Notes under the pieces: model-generated
Told to the model about the DNA's origin: nothing
What the model saw: only the letters and a program-made list of their open reading frames with translations
Database searches by the model: none
Assembly: GCA_963682175.1 (NCBI GenBank)
Contig: OY821784.1
Location: forward strand, 34,577,621-34,641,620
DNA length: 64,000 nucleotides
DNA from: Triglochin maritima
Lineage: Eukaryota > Streptophyta > Magnoliopsida > Alismatales > Juncaginaceae
Direction: 5' to 3'
Part shown: positions 22,601 to 32,248 of the stretch, one piece after another
Numbering within the stretch: the first letter of the stretch is position 1
Layout of the letters: the number at the start of each line of letters is the position of its first letter
Position numbers and translations under genes: made by a program

Positions 22601-23912
22601 CTTGATTATTATTTGCGACAGTCACATATTTGTTACGCATATTTAATTTTTCTTTCATGTGGTTCAGCAAACTAAGATTTCCAGTCATGTGATCCGTGGC
22701 ACCTGAGTCAATTATCCATTGAGTATTATGTCTTATATCTCCTAAGATTTTATTTGATTTATTTGCAGAGAAATTTTTGGGCAAAGTTTGCATACCTGCA
22801 TAATTACCTGATCCTTGAGGGGTGGTTTGCAAATAGTTGCTTAAGTGGGTCAGAAGTTGGTCCAGCGGAATCGGGTCGGGCTTGGATCCGGATCCATGTC
22901 CGGTGGAAGGTGGAAATGTGGAATCGGGTCGGGTGAATTCTTCGGATCGGGTCTGGAGAAACCCGGATCCGTCTGTGTTGCGAGAGGTTATAAAACCTCG
23001 AGGATCCGATTCGTCTACCCATTTCCGCCTCTCTTCTTCCATGCTAGGGTTAGCCACCGCGCCGTTTCCTTGTGGTCTGTTTCCGTTGTTGTTCTTTTTG
23101 TTGTTCCGATGATCTCCTCCTCCTTCCCTCGTTGGTCGGAGATGCGGATGTAGGAACCAGCAGGAGTTCCTATTGTGTCCTGGTTTTTTGCAGTTGTCGC
23201 ATGTCTCTTGTGGTCTGTTTTCGTATTTTTTTTGTTTGTTTTGCGGTTTTCCGGCGAAGAACGCCTGAGTTTCAGATGCCCGTTCGCTGTTCTGAGCGGT
23301 GGTCCGGCGGGATTCCTCCCGTTGGATCATCGCGATGATGGTCGCGAGGTCTGGAAGGTCTGGTGTCATGAGGACTTGGCTCCGGATGGCTTCGTAGCTA
23401 CCGTCGAGTCCGATGAGGAACTGGTAGATGTGGTCCCTTTCTTTTCGCTCAAGCAAGGTTCTCGGGTCGTTGGTTGTGGGCTCGTAGATAGCAAGCTCGT
23501 CCCAACCGCGCTGAAGCGTTCCGAGGTATTCTGTGATGGTCTGTCCGTGCTGTTCTGTCTGCGATAAATCTTGTTTTAGTTTAAAAACATGAGCGAAATT
23601 TTGGGCTTTACCGTATATGTTCTGGACCGCATCCCAAAGTTCTTTTGCCGAGTTTTTGTAGAGGAATATGGACCCGATTTTTGGTTGCATGGAGTTGATG
23701 ACCCACGACATTACGAGGTGGTCTATCGCCTGCCACTCTTCTTGTTTTGTCTCAGTCCCTTCTTCTTCGGGTTTTTTTGATGTTCCGGTGATGTGGCCGA
23801 GTTTTCCTTTCCCACTGAGGGCCAGTGTGATCGCCCGCGCCCATGACAGATAATTCTGTCCATTGAGCAGCTGCGACACCAGTCTGGGGGCGTTTACTTC
23901 TGGTTCCGTCAT
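19632..23912 (-). CDS. Ty1-copia gag-pol polyprotein, intact (1426 aa)
   Basis: A single frame encodes gag, aspartic protease, integrase, reverse transcriptase and RNase H in the Ty1-copia order. Approximate residues, counted from the ATG at 23912 (MTEPEVNAPRL): gag 1-260 with zinc knuckle CDNCKKPGHNRNSC (CX2CX4HX4C, 238-251); protease IIDSGATDHM (Asp 402); pre-integrase HNRMGHPSH ... CDVC (529-556); integrase catalytic D583, D646 and E682; RT with QMDVRNAFLQ (D1022) and YVDD (1105-1108); RNase H with FSDADWAGS (D1269), SSAEAEYRA and FCDNNAA. A Glu-rich microsatellite-encoded linker lies at about 832-852. All key residues expected for mobility are present. An in-frame GTG just upstream is not needed as a start. 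The TGA stop lies within the 3' LTR. Confidence 0.95.
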   Translation of the reverse strand: MTEPEVNAPRLVSQLLNGQNYLSWARAITLALSGKGKLGHITGTSKKPEEEGTETKQEEWQAIDHLVMSWVINSMQPKIGSIFLYKNSAKELWDAVQNIYGKAQNFAHVFKLKQDLSQTEQHGQTITEYLGTLQRGWDELAIYEPTTNDPRTLLERKERDHIYQFLIGLDGSYEAIRSQVLMTPDLPDLATIIAMIQREESRRTTAQNSERASETQAFFAGKPQNKQKKYENRPQETCDNCKKPGHNRNSCWFLHPHLRPTREGGGDHRNNKKNNNGNRPQGNGAVANPSMEEERRKWVDESDPRGFITSRNTDGSGFLQTRSEEFTRPDSTFPPSTGHGSGSKPDPIPLDQLLTHLSNYLQTTPQGSGNYAGMQTLPKNFSANKSNKILGDIRHNTQWIIDSGATDHMTGNLSLLNHMKEKLNMRNKYVTVANNNQVEIKGTGEITILNKINKDVLYVPTFTSNLLSVAKITKHLNCNVIFTPTDVYFQDRITGKTIGRGVNINGLYVLDTQHKAFHTNSVPNHVLWHNRMGHPSHPVLKTLFPFISSTYACDVCQFSKQTRLPFYKSKTKSSFPFELVHSDIWGPAPVESYNGFKYFVLFIDDFSRNTWIYLLKNKSDVFQFFCEFVTFIENMYDFKIKTLRTDNGTEYTSLNFQNFLKTRGILHQTTCIHTPEQNGVSERENRHLLNITRSLLFQNNVPKHFWSDAVLTATYLINRLPSPILQNKQPLEILLGRKLTLDHLKVFGCVCFVHRKRTDKFDSNSVKCIFLGYSFQKKGYKCFDPENCKMYISRDVIFRETESYFRRPEDTSTIPPLNTPVLPGINTQTGGKEREGEREEEREEEREEEEEVFSPNNQETPPRRRSTRPSRPPTRFNDFITSQVTYPIENHLTYKQIQPNYKTYLSKINENLEPKTFHEATCDPKWCNAMEEELKALETNNTWTLISKPNGTKPVGCKWVYKIKYNSNGTIERYKARLVAKGYTQTYGLDYLETFAPVAKMNTVRVLLSIAVNKNWKLYQMDVRNAFLQGTLEEEVYMTPPPGYNSTPNQVCKLNKAIYGLKQSPRAWYAKLSHFLIAYGFSKSSADASMFTRHHKKEVTIVLVYVDDIIITGDNNNEINQVKHYLKTKFDIKDLGFLKYFLGIEIAYSKNGIFLSQRKYALDLLKETGKLGAKPASTPIEANLKTSPTNGEPVKDIHQFQRLVGKLIYLTVTRPDITFAVSTISQFMHAPRTSHLDIIDRILRYIKQTPGQGLLMKNNNSNSIIGFSDADWAGSYDRKSTTGFCTFVGGNLVTWRSKKQKVVARSSAEAEYRAMASTTSELIWLKQLLHDMGQTHTTTMNMFCDNNAARHIASNPVFHERTKHIEVDCHFIREKIQAGEIDVPYISSQKQLADVFTKALSQKQFNLIIDKLGTFNLFRTQLEGEC
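19638..19648 (-). other. Polypurine tract of young copia
   Basis: Minus-strand TTGAGGGGGAG directly abuts the 3' LTR. It is translated as the end of the polyprotein (…QLEGEC). Confidence 0.88.
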
Positions 23913-24070
23913 CACTTATCTTTCTCTTGGGTTTGGATGTAGGTTTCTTCCACCTTCAACCCCCTTGAGAGGCGAAGATGGTGGGTTTTTTGGTGGATGT
24001 TTCTGAGGTGATCCAGTGATGAGCTCAGAGAACTCTGAGGATCACCGATGATGGAAAAATGGGAATCTTC

Positions 24071-24082
24071 GCTCTGATACCA
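24071..24082 (-). other. Primer-binding site of young copia
   Basis: Minus-strand TGGTATCAGAGC lies directly next to the inner end of the 5' LTR (24083), complementary to initiator tRNA-Met. Confidence 0.93.
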
Positions 24083-24288
24083 TGTAGAAAACGAAGATGA
24101 TTTGTTGAGGTTTTATTTCTGAGGAAAAGAAAAGTTGTTCAAACATTTGATTTACAAGATATATATAAGTATAGGGTTTGATTGTTGTTAGAAGGGAAAG
24201 GATGCGTCTGTTGGTGAATAGACGCGATTGTTCCTTGTGATTTAATGCTGGTGATGATGTTTGGTTATGTCGCTTTGGATTTAATGCT
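24083..24288 (-). repeat. 5' LTR of young copia, outer end rearranged
   Basis: Identical to the 3' LTR from TGTAGAAAACG to CGCTTTGGATT. It then diverges into TAATGCT, which duplicates an internal LTR segment (GATTTAATGCTGG). Confidence 0.88.
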
Positions 24289-24292
24289 GGCA

Positions 24293-26078
24293 TAAGGTTT
24301 CTACTTACTATACAACTAAATATGAATGAAACTCAACTCATTGTTGGGTTAGCTATAGTTGTGATTGTAAGAGTATATATATCCACATGAAATGAGGCAT
24401 AAATTTGGAAACATGGACATCTTTTAGGGCGTAAAAGATCAAAATTATATATATACTAGAGGAGTAAAGGAAATTATTGACAAATAAATATATATACAAG
24501 AAGAAATAAAATAGCATCAAAAGGTAGAGAATGTTTCCTTCACTTCAACTATTGAGAAGGGTATGGATGCAAAAATTCAAAAACGTATTTTGCCTTTTAG
24601 AGTTATATTTGTATACGTATATGCATGTATGAGTCGTATCAATCAAGAGATATCTAAATGCCCTTGCATGCATCCTTGATAACTTTGTTTAATAACCCTT
24701 GATTTTTATAATGCTTTGCACTGTTGCCCACTGGTTTAATCAAATATTCGGAGGATATCCCGGGTTCCATGTTAGCATACATTATTGGTAAATTTGATTT
24801 TCGATCCTTCTATTGTCTTACACATATTGATCCTTCAATTAGAAGAAGAAAAAAATTCTAAATATTTAAAATCCCCACGCGTGTTGAAACTTGTTTAGTT
24901 TAATGCACACCAGGGTTTAAGTTGAATAAATTGAAACGATATTATTGAGTAAAAATTAGCATCAGCCAAGGATGATACTAATAATTACCACATTTAATGT
25001 AGTTCGTATACCATGTGTATGTATTTGTATCTCTTGATAATTACATCATTTCAACGTATGTAACGTTTGATGGTAGTAAACATGTCCAACATTTATTTCG
25101 TTGGCCAACATTAGTGCGTAAAAGCGTACTTTATTTGATTTACATCCAATTAATTGGTATGTGTTTGGTCTTAGAATAGCTAAAATGCATCAAACTTATG
25201 AAACATGTTTCATATTGCGGTATATATAGTTACAATATAATAGCAAAATCGTTCGAAAAAAAACATTCGAATAGTGAATAAATTCTACAAATTACAGTGG
25301 AAATTATATTACATGAACAACAAGTTTGACATCTTCAATCGCTAACTCAAAACCGATCGATATATGAGAGCAATCCACTGGTTGAGTCTGTGGGTGTTGT
25401 TGTGAGTGGGTTACTTGTTTCAAGTGGTTTAATTTTTAAATTATTGCATTATGGCACAATGGTTAGATGCTATATATCATATCATCTATATTTATGTTCT
25501 TACAAATTGCATGTCTATGTTTACTTTCTTCATCGTGTTCTTCGTTAATGGTGAGCATTTAGGAGGTGTAATTCATTGGTTTTCAGCTCTTTGGTGAAAG
25601 TATTTTCTTTCTTTTTTTAATTGATTCTCAACTTGTAACCCATAACGTAGTTGATTCAATTTCTAAAACTAAGAATCTACCAATTCAGTTAATCCAAATT
25701 TCACTAAATAACATCAAAATTTTCGAGAACCCTAAATAACTTACATCTCACAATCTTCCAAATCTGATTAAACAAAACATAGTGGAGTTGGATGCTTATT
25801 TCACAATCTTGCCTAATCCAATTTAAAAAAAACATAGTGGGTTTAGATGCAAAAGTTGTGCATGAATAAAGTTATAAAGGCATAAGTAGAAAGTAGCCCA
25901 TCACCCAAGATTCTATTCGGTCTTGATTAGTTGAATGCGGCGCCCAAACACCGATAGACACCAACACTTCCACTTTCTCTCTCCTCCATCAAAATCCAAT
26001 CTAGATTTACTTCCATTCCTCTCCCAAAACATCAAATTCTAACCTCCCCACCAAGCAAATCAATCAAACAACATCTCG
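24293..26078. other. Intergenic region upstream of GARP/HHO gene
   Basis: AT-rich DNA with no recognisable gene or transposon border. The last few hundred bases should hold the promoter and 5' leader of the gene starting at 26079. The CT-rich leader-like stretch at about 25960-26030 fits that, but no defined core element was identified. Confidence 0.5.
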
Positions 26079-28055
26079 ATGGAAGAGGAGTACTTGCAAA
26101 GGTTGGAGGAGGAACGCAAGAAGATGGAAGTCTTCGGGAGAGAACTCCCTCTTTCCCTCCACATAATCTCCCAAGGTACGTACATGCATGCATATGTCTC
26201 GTCTTAGACACCAAACTATTGGTTTGCAAATATGTTTGATGTGTGATTATGTATTCATCGATTCGGATCAATCGTCCGATCGTGAGTCTTAAAATAGTCA
26301 AGATCAAATATTGACATGTTATTTTTGGTGTCATCTGAGTTTTAATGGTTTTTAGTCTGATGTTATTATCAGTTTGGGATCGATGTTGGTGTGGGTATAT
26401 ATCTTTTATTAGTTTACTTGTTTTGATAAAATTAAGGCTATTGATTAATCAACTGAGAGTTAGTTACTAGAAACTTAGACTTAAACCCTGAGATCTATAT
26501 TATATATGATCTTGGTATAGTCAAAGTATGATCCTTTAATATATTTTTATTTTTAAAAAGGTGATTAGTAGCTAATTTGTGGACCTTTGATTGTGTAGCT
26601 ATTGATGCCTACAAGGCGCAATTGCCGTTTGTCGAAGGTTATCGGGCGGATTCGGTTGAGAGGCCTATTTTAGCAGAGTTCTTGCCTTTGAAACCAACTG
26701 AAGGCGAAGACCGGGAGGAAGAAGAAGGGAATTCCAGTGACGATAACTCGTCTGAGAAAAAGATGGACTGGTTAAGATGTGCTCAGCTTGGAAATGCTAA
26801 CAACAATCATCAATACTCCAATTCACACACCAACCAAAACCATCATGTAACTTCTTCACCTTCTCTATTTCCAACATCAAAATTTAAGCTGTGATCAAGT
26901 TTTTTTGGCTAAATTTGTTTATATGTCTTCGGTGGATTTAGGACATGAGAGGGTGGAATTATGGTGTGGCCGGTGGAGGGCGAAAAACAAGGAGATGTTG
27001 GTCTTCGGAGCTTCACCGGCGGTTTATCGATGCTTTGAAACAACTTGGGGGAGCTCATGGTACTAATTTTCTTCTAAACTTTACTCTTACCATTACTTTT
27101 TTCCTTTTGAGTAATTATTAACCTACTCTAGCTAAAAGATTAGGCTAACCCAATTGATTTAGCAAATATATCTTTGGATCGTATATGTTGTTTGACAAGA
27201 ATGGTTTGAATTTAGATGTTGATTTTATTTTGTTTGGAATTGTTATCCAGTGGCCACTCCAAAACACATTAGAGAGTTGATGAAAGTTGATGGGCTAACC
27301 AATGATGAAGTTAAAAGCCATCTTCAGGTAACTTCTTATTCTCCTATTCATTTGATCACTGATTGAATATTTCTTCGTTTTTAATTAAGACTTGTTTGTT
27401 TTTGGCTGTAGTGGTTAGTTGGTGTACCAAATAATACAACTTTTATTGTCGTAGACCAAATACAGTGAGATATGATCAAGCTTCCAAAATCTAAAATTTC
27501 AAAAGCAAACATGATATGAGTATAAAATCTTTTGTAGCTTAATTAAGTTTTCATTCATTATTTACTCAATAGTATATCATATCATGCATGTTAATATATA
27601 TCAGCTTCAAATTTTCAAACATGCATCCTTTAAAGTGTAAGACGTCTTAATTACCTTCAATATGTTTAATTAACTGTTCCTTATTTCTCGGGGCTTGATT
27701 ATTGAGTATTAACTCAATTCTTTTCTTTATTCAGAAGTATCGGCTTCACGAAAGGCGTCCGAGTCCAACTACAACTTGTAGTTCTCCTTTGGACAAAACC
27801 ACAACTCACGCTCCTCCGACCGTCGTAATATGGATGCCACAGACGGGGCATGTCACCTTAACAACGACTACCGCGTCATCGATTGATCTACCGATGAATC
27901 AGCCCAAGGTTCAATCAAACAAAGTTTTCACTTCAATCCCTTTGGGATCACAAAATTCAAACCCAAAAAAACAAAATGGCTCTCCCAAGGGCCCTTTGCG
28001 GTTGGAAAATTACTTGACAAGTTATGATTCGACCTCATCCTCAACCTCCTTATGA
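26079..28055 (+). CDS. GARP (G2-like) MYB factor, HHO/EFM-like, 286 aa
   Basis: Five exons by canonical GT-AG junctions: 26079-26175, 26599-26846, 26942-27059, 27251-27327, 27735-28055 (286 codons plus stop). The N-terminus ([18 protein letters not shown], then AIDAYKAQL and [10 protein letters not shown]) is the conserved region of HRS1/HHO proteins; [10 protein letters not shown] is closest to the EFM (early flowering MYB) branch. The single GARP DNA-binding domain runs from about residue 130 ([23 protein letters not shown]) through [20 protein letters not shown] to [14 protein letters not shown]. Relatives are nuclear repressors acting in nitrate/phosphate signalling or flowering time; that role is inferred here. 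The protein is short for the family (often 350-430 aa), and LPLSL in the N-region fits an LxLxL repressor pattern. The first exon is brief, so an upstream start exon cannot be excluded. Confidence 0.9.
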
Positions 28056-31000
28056 ACCACCATTTCGTAAGCTTTACACACATATATTGACATAGAGGCT
28101 GAGTCCAATTTTGGCATTGTAATAAGCTTGGCATCAGAGTTGTATTAGTATCTAATGAGTATCTTTGCATATCATGTATGTTATATCTTCTAGTTTTATT
28201 TGGTTTGGTTCTCTTACTGTTTTTTTTGGTACACTTGACTAAATTTCTTCTTGCATATTTCTCTTTGATAATCACATTTTCTTATGATGGTAAGACTTCT
28301 GTAAATATTACTACTAATGCTAATAAAAGAGTTCTTATTTGTGTGAGTAATCAGGGTTTTGAAGAAGACGTCATTGTAATAACATATTATATTAGTGATT
28401 TAATTTTACCATAATATACCTCATTTTAAGTTTTAATTGATTCTTTATTTGGAAAATTCTTAGGGAGTATGTGTAGAATGATAATATAACCTAATCAATT
28501 GTCATCGGTTCATCACCATTAGCAATTTAGGTCACGAGATCGTAACGGATTTGGGTCTCACACTAATTGATGCGCATTAGAGCAAATTTCAACAAGAAGA
28601 ATAGTCATCACGCCAATTTTGATCTTTTGGATGGATACCCAACAAGAAATCTTTTTACTTTCTCTCGCCCTCTCTTCTTGAGATCTTTGAGATCGGACAA
28701 CCGAACCCTTGCACATTCTAACACTCCTTATTGTAGCATTTTTTAAAGAGAAACTCTCAACACTTTCAAGCTCTTATTTCTAATACTCGAATCCATAACT
28801 TCGTCATTGTATTATTCAATTCAAATCATATCCAAGTACTCAAGATTGACTATTTGATGTTAGGTAAAAAGATGAAAAATCGGTTGACCGATTGCTCCAC
28901 CGTCGTCAAGTTTGGAGTGAGTATTATTGAATCATAACTGAATTTTTTGTTTGGGTACTTATCCAAAAGATCAAAATTGGTGTGGTATCCATGCTTATGT
29001 TTTAAAATTATTCTCATGCATATCAGATAGTGTGGGGTCCACATCCGTTACGCTCCCATGACGAAAATTGTTACGATAGCCTAACCGATGTACGGACATA
29101 TACTAACGGATGTGTATGAGAGTAATTTTTAATACAATGAATGAGTATCATACCAATATACCCAGAAGTATGAGTAATGACACTAATTTTGATGTTATTG
29201 ATAGATAAACACCCCAAGCAAAAAATCTTTTTTTTTCTTTCTTAAAAAGATCTTCCAAAGGAATATCAAGAAAGGACAATAACTTCAGAATATTAAAATG
29301 TGGCCAAGAGGTGGCATTCTTATCTTCCTCATTCTTATCACCTCATCCCTCCAATATCATCTAATTCAAAAATCAAAATCACCCCCATCAGTCAACTATA
29401 ATTTGGTTGGTTCCATTAACTAAAATTTCAATATTTTGATGGATAACATAATTAATGAATAAACAACACAGTGGGTTAAGGCATTCTGACAAATTTGGTA
29501 AAGGCCGGGTGTACTAAGATCAATTTCAATATGACCTTATATTTAATTAAGGTAAGGAAGAATACTCCGTGGCATCTTCTTAAGCAATAATATTCAATTA
29601 TCTTGAGAATATTCAGGTTCAATTCTTCAGTGGTCTTTGTTTGAGTTTTAATGGTTCAACATTTACTTATTGCACATGCTCTAAGTTTATTTTATAAGCA
29701 AAGAAGATTTTGTGATTCTTGGAGAACATAGTATATACTCCAAAGGGTTGTTTGGAATTTGATCAATATGTGGCTTTTGGATGCTTCAAGTGCCATATTC
29801 TTTGTTATTGACGCCTAATCTTGTGAAATCATATAAACTTTTCTGAAGTTTGTGCCCACTTAGGTTGCACTGCAGTAATGCTAAACCTGTTGGCCTTGAA
29901 AACTCAACTTCAAAGACTTTGTGTTGTGTTTGCTACCTTGAAGTCTACCATGCCTCCTTTAGACCCAAGTATGAATCTTGCAACTTGATGTTTTGTTATT
30001 TAAGTGTTTGTCAGATGACTCAGTTTTTTTTTCCTTTTCTTTTGTCGACCGACATTTAATAGCACATTAGTTTGATCATTTCAAATTGAATTTATTTTCA
30101 GTGAGGCAATCATGACAGCTCAGATCATTTAGATCATTGATTAGGAGTCAAAACTAATTAAAAAATATTTGAATTCGAGTCACAGGCAAAAGATTATGAT
30201 CGCGATTGGTGAATGATATCATTAAGCGGTAATTATCATAACTAAGATCTTCTTGTGATTTTATCTACTCAACTACCTCACATCATGCATTTTAAATCCT
30301 AACATCCCAATTCTGAAACATACGAATTAGAAAATTGTCAGCAATTAAGATCATCATATCCACTGCGTAATAAGATGGGAACGAATCATTATTTAATTAC
30401 ATAGATTAAGAGAGATGTATGTTCTACCACTTCTACTCCATATAATAATACAGTGCAAGTATTTCATAATATGAAAAGTAGTAGAGAAAATTTGTTAAAC
30501 TTTTTTACTGCAAAGTATTTTATATTTAGCGTTTAAATTTAAAGTTAGTTATGTCAACTTGGGGTACCTTCTTTACAACTTGCCCCCACAAGTATATTTT
30601 CTAGATCCTCCCCTAACCCACCTATTCTTTCTCAAGCAATTGGTGATTCAAAGAAGCTTGATGCCCACCCGTGTAACAAACCATAATCGGTGGGATGTAG
30701 TGCAAACTTTAAAACTAAAATTTCATATGAATTTTTTACCTATACCACACTGTAATAGTGTAATGCCACTCCTTTTAGTTGTGTACATGGAATATTGAGA
30801 GTAACAGAAGAGAATAAAAATTTAATACAAGATTTTCCAAATGTGAACTGAAAAAATATGTTTTTACCCCGCAATCCTTCCTCTCCCATCTCCTCGTTCC
30901 AAGTATACTGTAATCAGCAAACCAACCTCAAAGAAATAAGAAAAGAGCATCAAATATTACCATAAGATTATAAATATCCCAACAACTTAGTAAAATAACT

Positions 31001-31105
31001 AAGTTTTTTTGTCTTTTAGTTTTATTGAAGCCCATTAAGTCCAAGGCCTAAAGGCTTGTGAGTTCAAATCCATTCCAAATATCAATTGTACCGTAAACTT
31101 GATAT
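28056..31105. other. Intergenic, 3' of GARP gene
   Basis: AT-rich DNA. Short frames (for example 29850-30059 and 30559-30798) show no similarity I recognise. One isolated CGGTTGACCG-like site occurs near 28881, without an array. Confidence 0.5.
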
Positions 31106-31324
31106 TGTTGTGAAATATTATGGATGTTTCACATTTTTTTTCTTTTTTAACTTTATTAACATCTTACATTCTCATTTGTAATTCTTGTAACATACATCAT
31201 TTCATTTGTTTCATTTACCTTATAAATAGAAGATTATTGTAATACTTTGGTGATGATGAAATACAACAATTGTTCTCTCCTAAATCTCCATCTTCTTTGT
31301 TCCATGTCTACTTATTTTACAACA
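31106..31324 (+). mobile_element. Possible short solo LTR (219 bp)
   Basis: The segment begins TGTTGTGAAATATTATGG and ends TTTTACAACA. It contains a TATA-like box (TTATAAATAG at about 31221) followed by a CT-rich leader, the usual layout of a small copia LTR. The flanking bases (GATAT and TATCA) do not form a clear 5-bp duplication, so the call is tentative. Confidence 0.4.
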
Positions 31325-32248
31325 TATCAATATTCAATAATATCTCGGTTTTTTTAATTATAAAGATCTAAAAGAGGATATTTATTCAATTTCAATCTCA
31401 ATCTCAACAAGGTTCGCTAAAGCTAACCTTTTTCTTTTTCGCAGGAAAAAATCTCTGCACAAGGACGAAACTTTTTACCCTGACTAAAGTCAAAAGAACA
31501 TTTAAATGTTAAGTATAACAGTGCTTGTGGGCAATAACAAATAATTATTGAGATTTGAGAACATAAGAGTCAACAATGATTAAGGCGTTTAAAGCTAAGA
31601 TTAGGCCAAGAGGTCATAATCGGCTAGAAATAGAATCATTGACTCAAAGTACTGATTGAGTGAAAATTCACAAAATATCAATTTAAAATGAAAATAATCA
31701 TGTAATTAGAGTTGCTACCCACTTTTGTTACAAAAAATTTGCAACCAAGCAAAGAAATGACAACAAGAGTGAAAAATGAGAAGTATATCATAAATGCACA
31801 CCCATAAAATAGTTAATTGACTGAAGAAGTTGATTTAGGGCTTAGTTATATTTGATTACTTATTAACACTGAAAAATTCAAATTATCAGTCATTTTACTC
31901 GAGATTAGCCCAGCAAATCACAGTTGTTTTTCAAGTGATACATCGAATTTGGTATTAACTAGGTTTAACACTTTTGAATTTGGTCTTAGTAGTCCACATG
32001 GTTCGGGTTGGTTCAATTTTAAAGTCAAACCTTAATCGAACATGATTTCTTCATTTCTTAGTCGAACCAAATTCGAACTAGATCTTATCGAAACAAACTA
32101 AATTCGAACCAAACTAAGAACAAAACAAACACAAAATAATTCAATCCAACTCAACCCAATCCCATTGCAGATTTATCAAACATCATGGGACCCACAAACA
32201 ACAACAGAAGCAAAAGTGACACAAAGCCTGCCAAATGGCACAACTTCA
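31325..32248. other. Upstream region of MRS2-11-like gene
   Basis: AT-rich promoter-side DNA. No upstream coding exon is recognised. The leader just before 32249 carries an out-of-frame ATG at 32185. Confidence 0.5.

Larger units (their letters stand above)
19431..24288 (-). mobile_element. Young, coding-intact Ty1-copia retrotransposon, 4.86 kb
   Basis: Two short LTRs (19431-19637 and 24083-24288) are identical over their first roughly 199 bp. They enclose one uninterrupted gag-pol frame, a perfect primer-binding site and a polypurine tract. GGCA occurs at both outer borders (19427-19430 and 24289-24292), four bases of the expected five. LTR identity and the intact frame indicate a very recent insertion. 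The outer end of the 5' LTR is aberrant: the expected ...TTCTTCAACA is replaced by a copy of TTAATGCT, found about 40 bp further inside the LTR. Confidence 0.93.

Noticed and set aside
22804..23853. Several plus-strand frames of 60-130 residues over the young copia gag
   Set aside because: They are antisense shadows of the intact 1426-codon polyprotein.
31106..31324. Treating the TGTTG...CAACA segment as a certain solo LTR
   Set aside because: The flanking five bases do not match, so it is kept only as a tentative feature.
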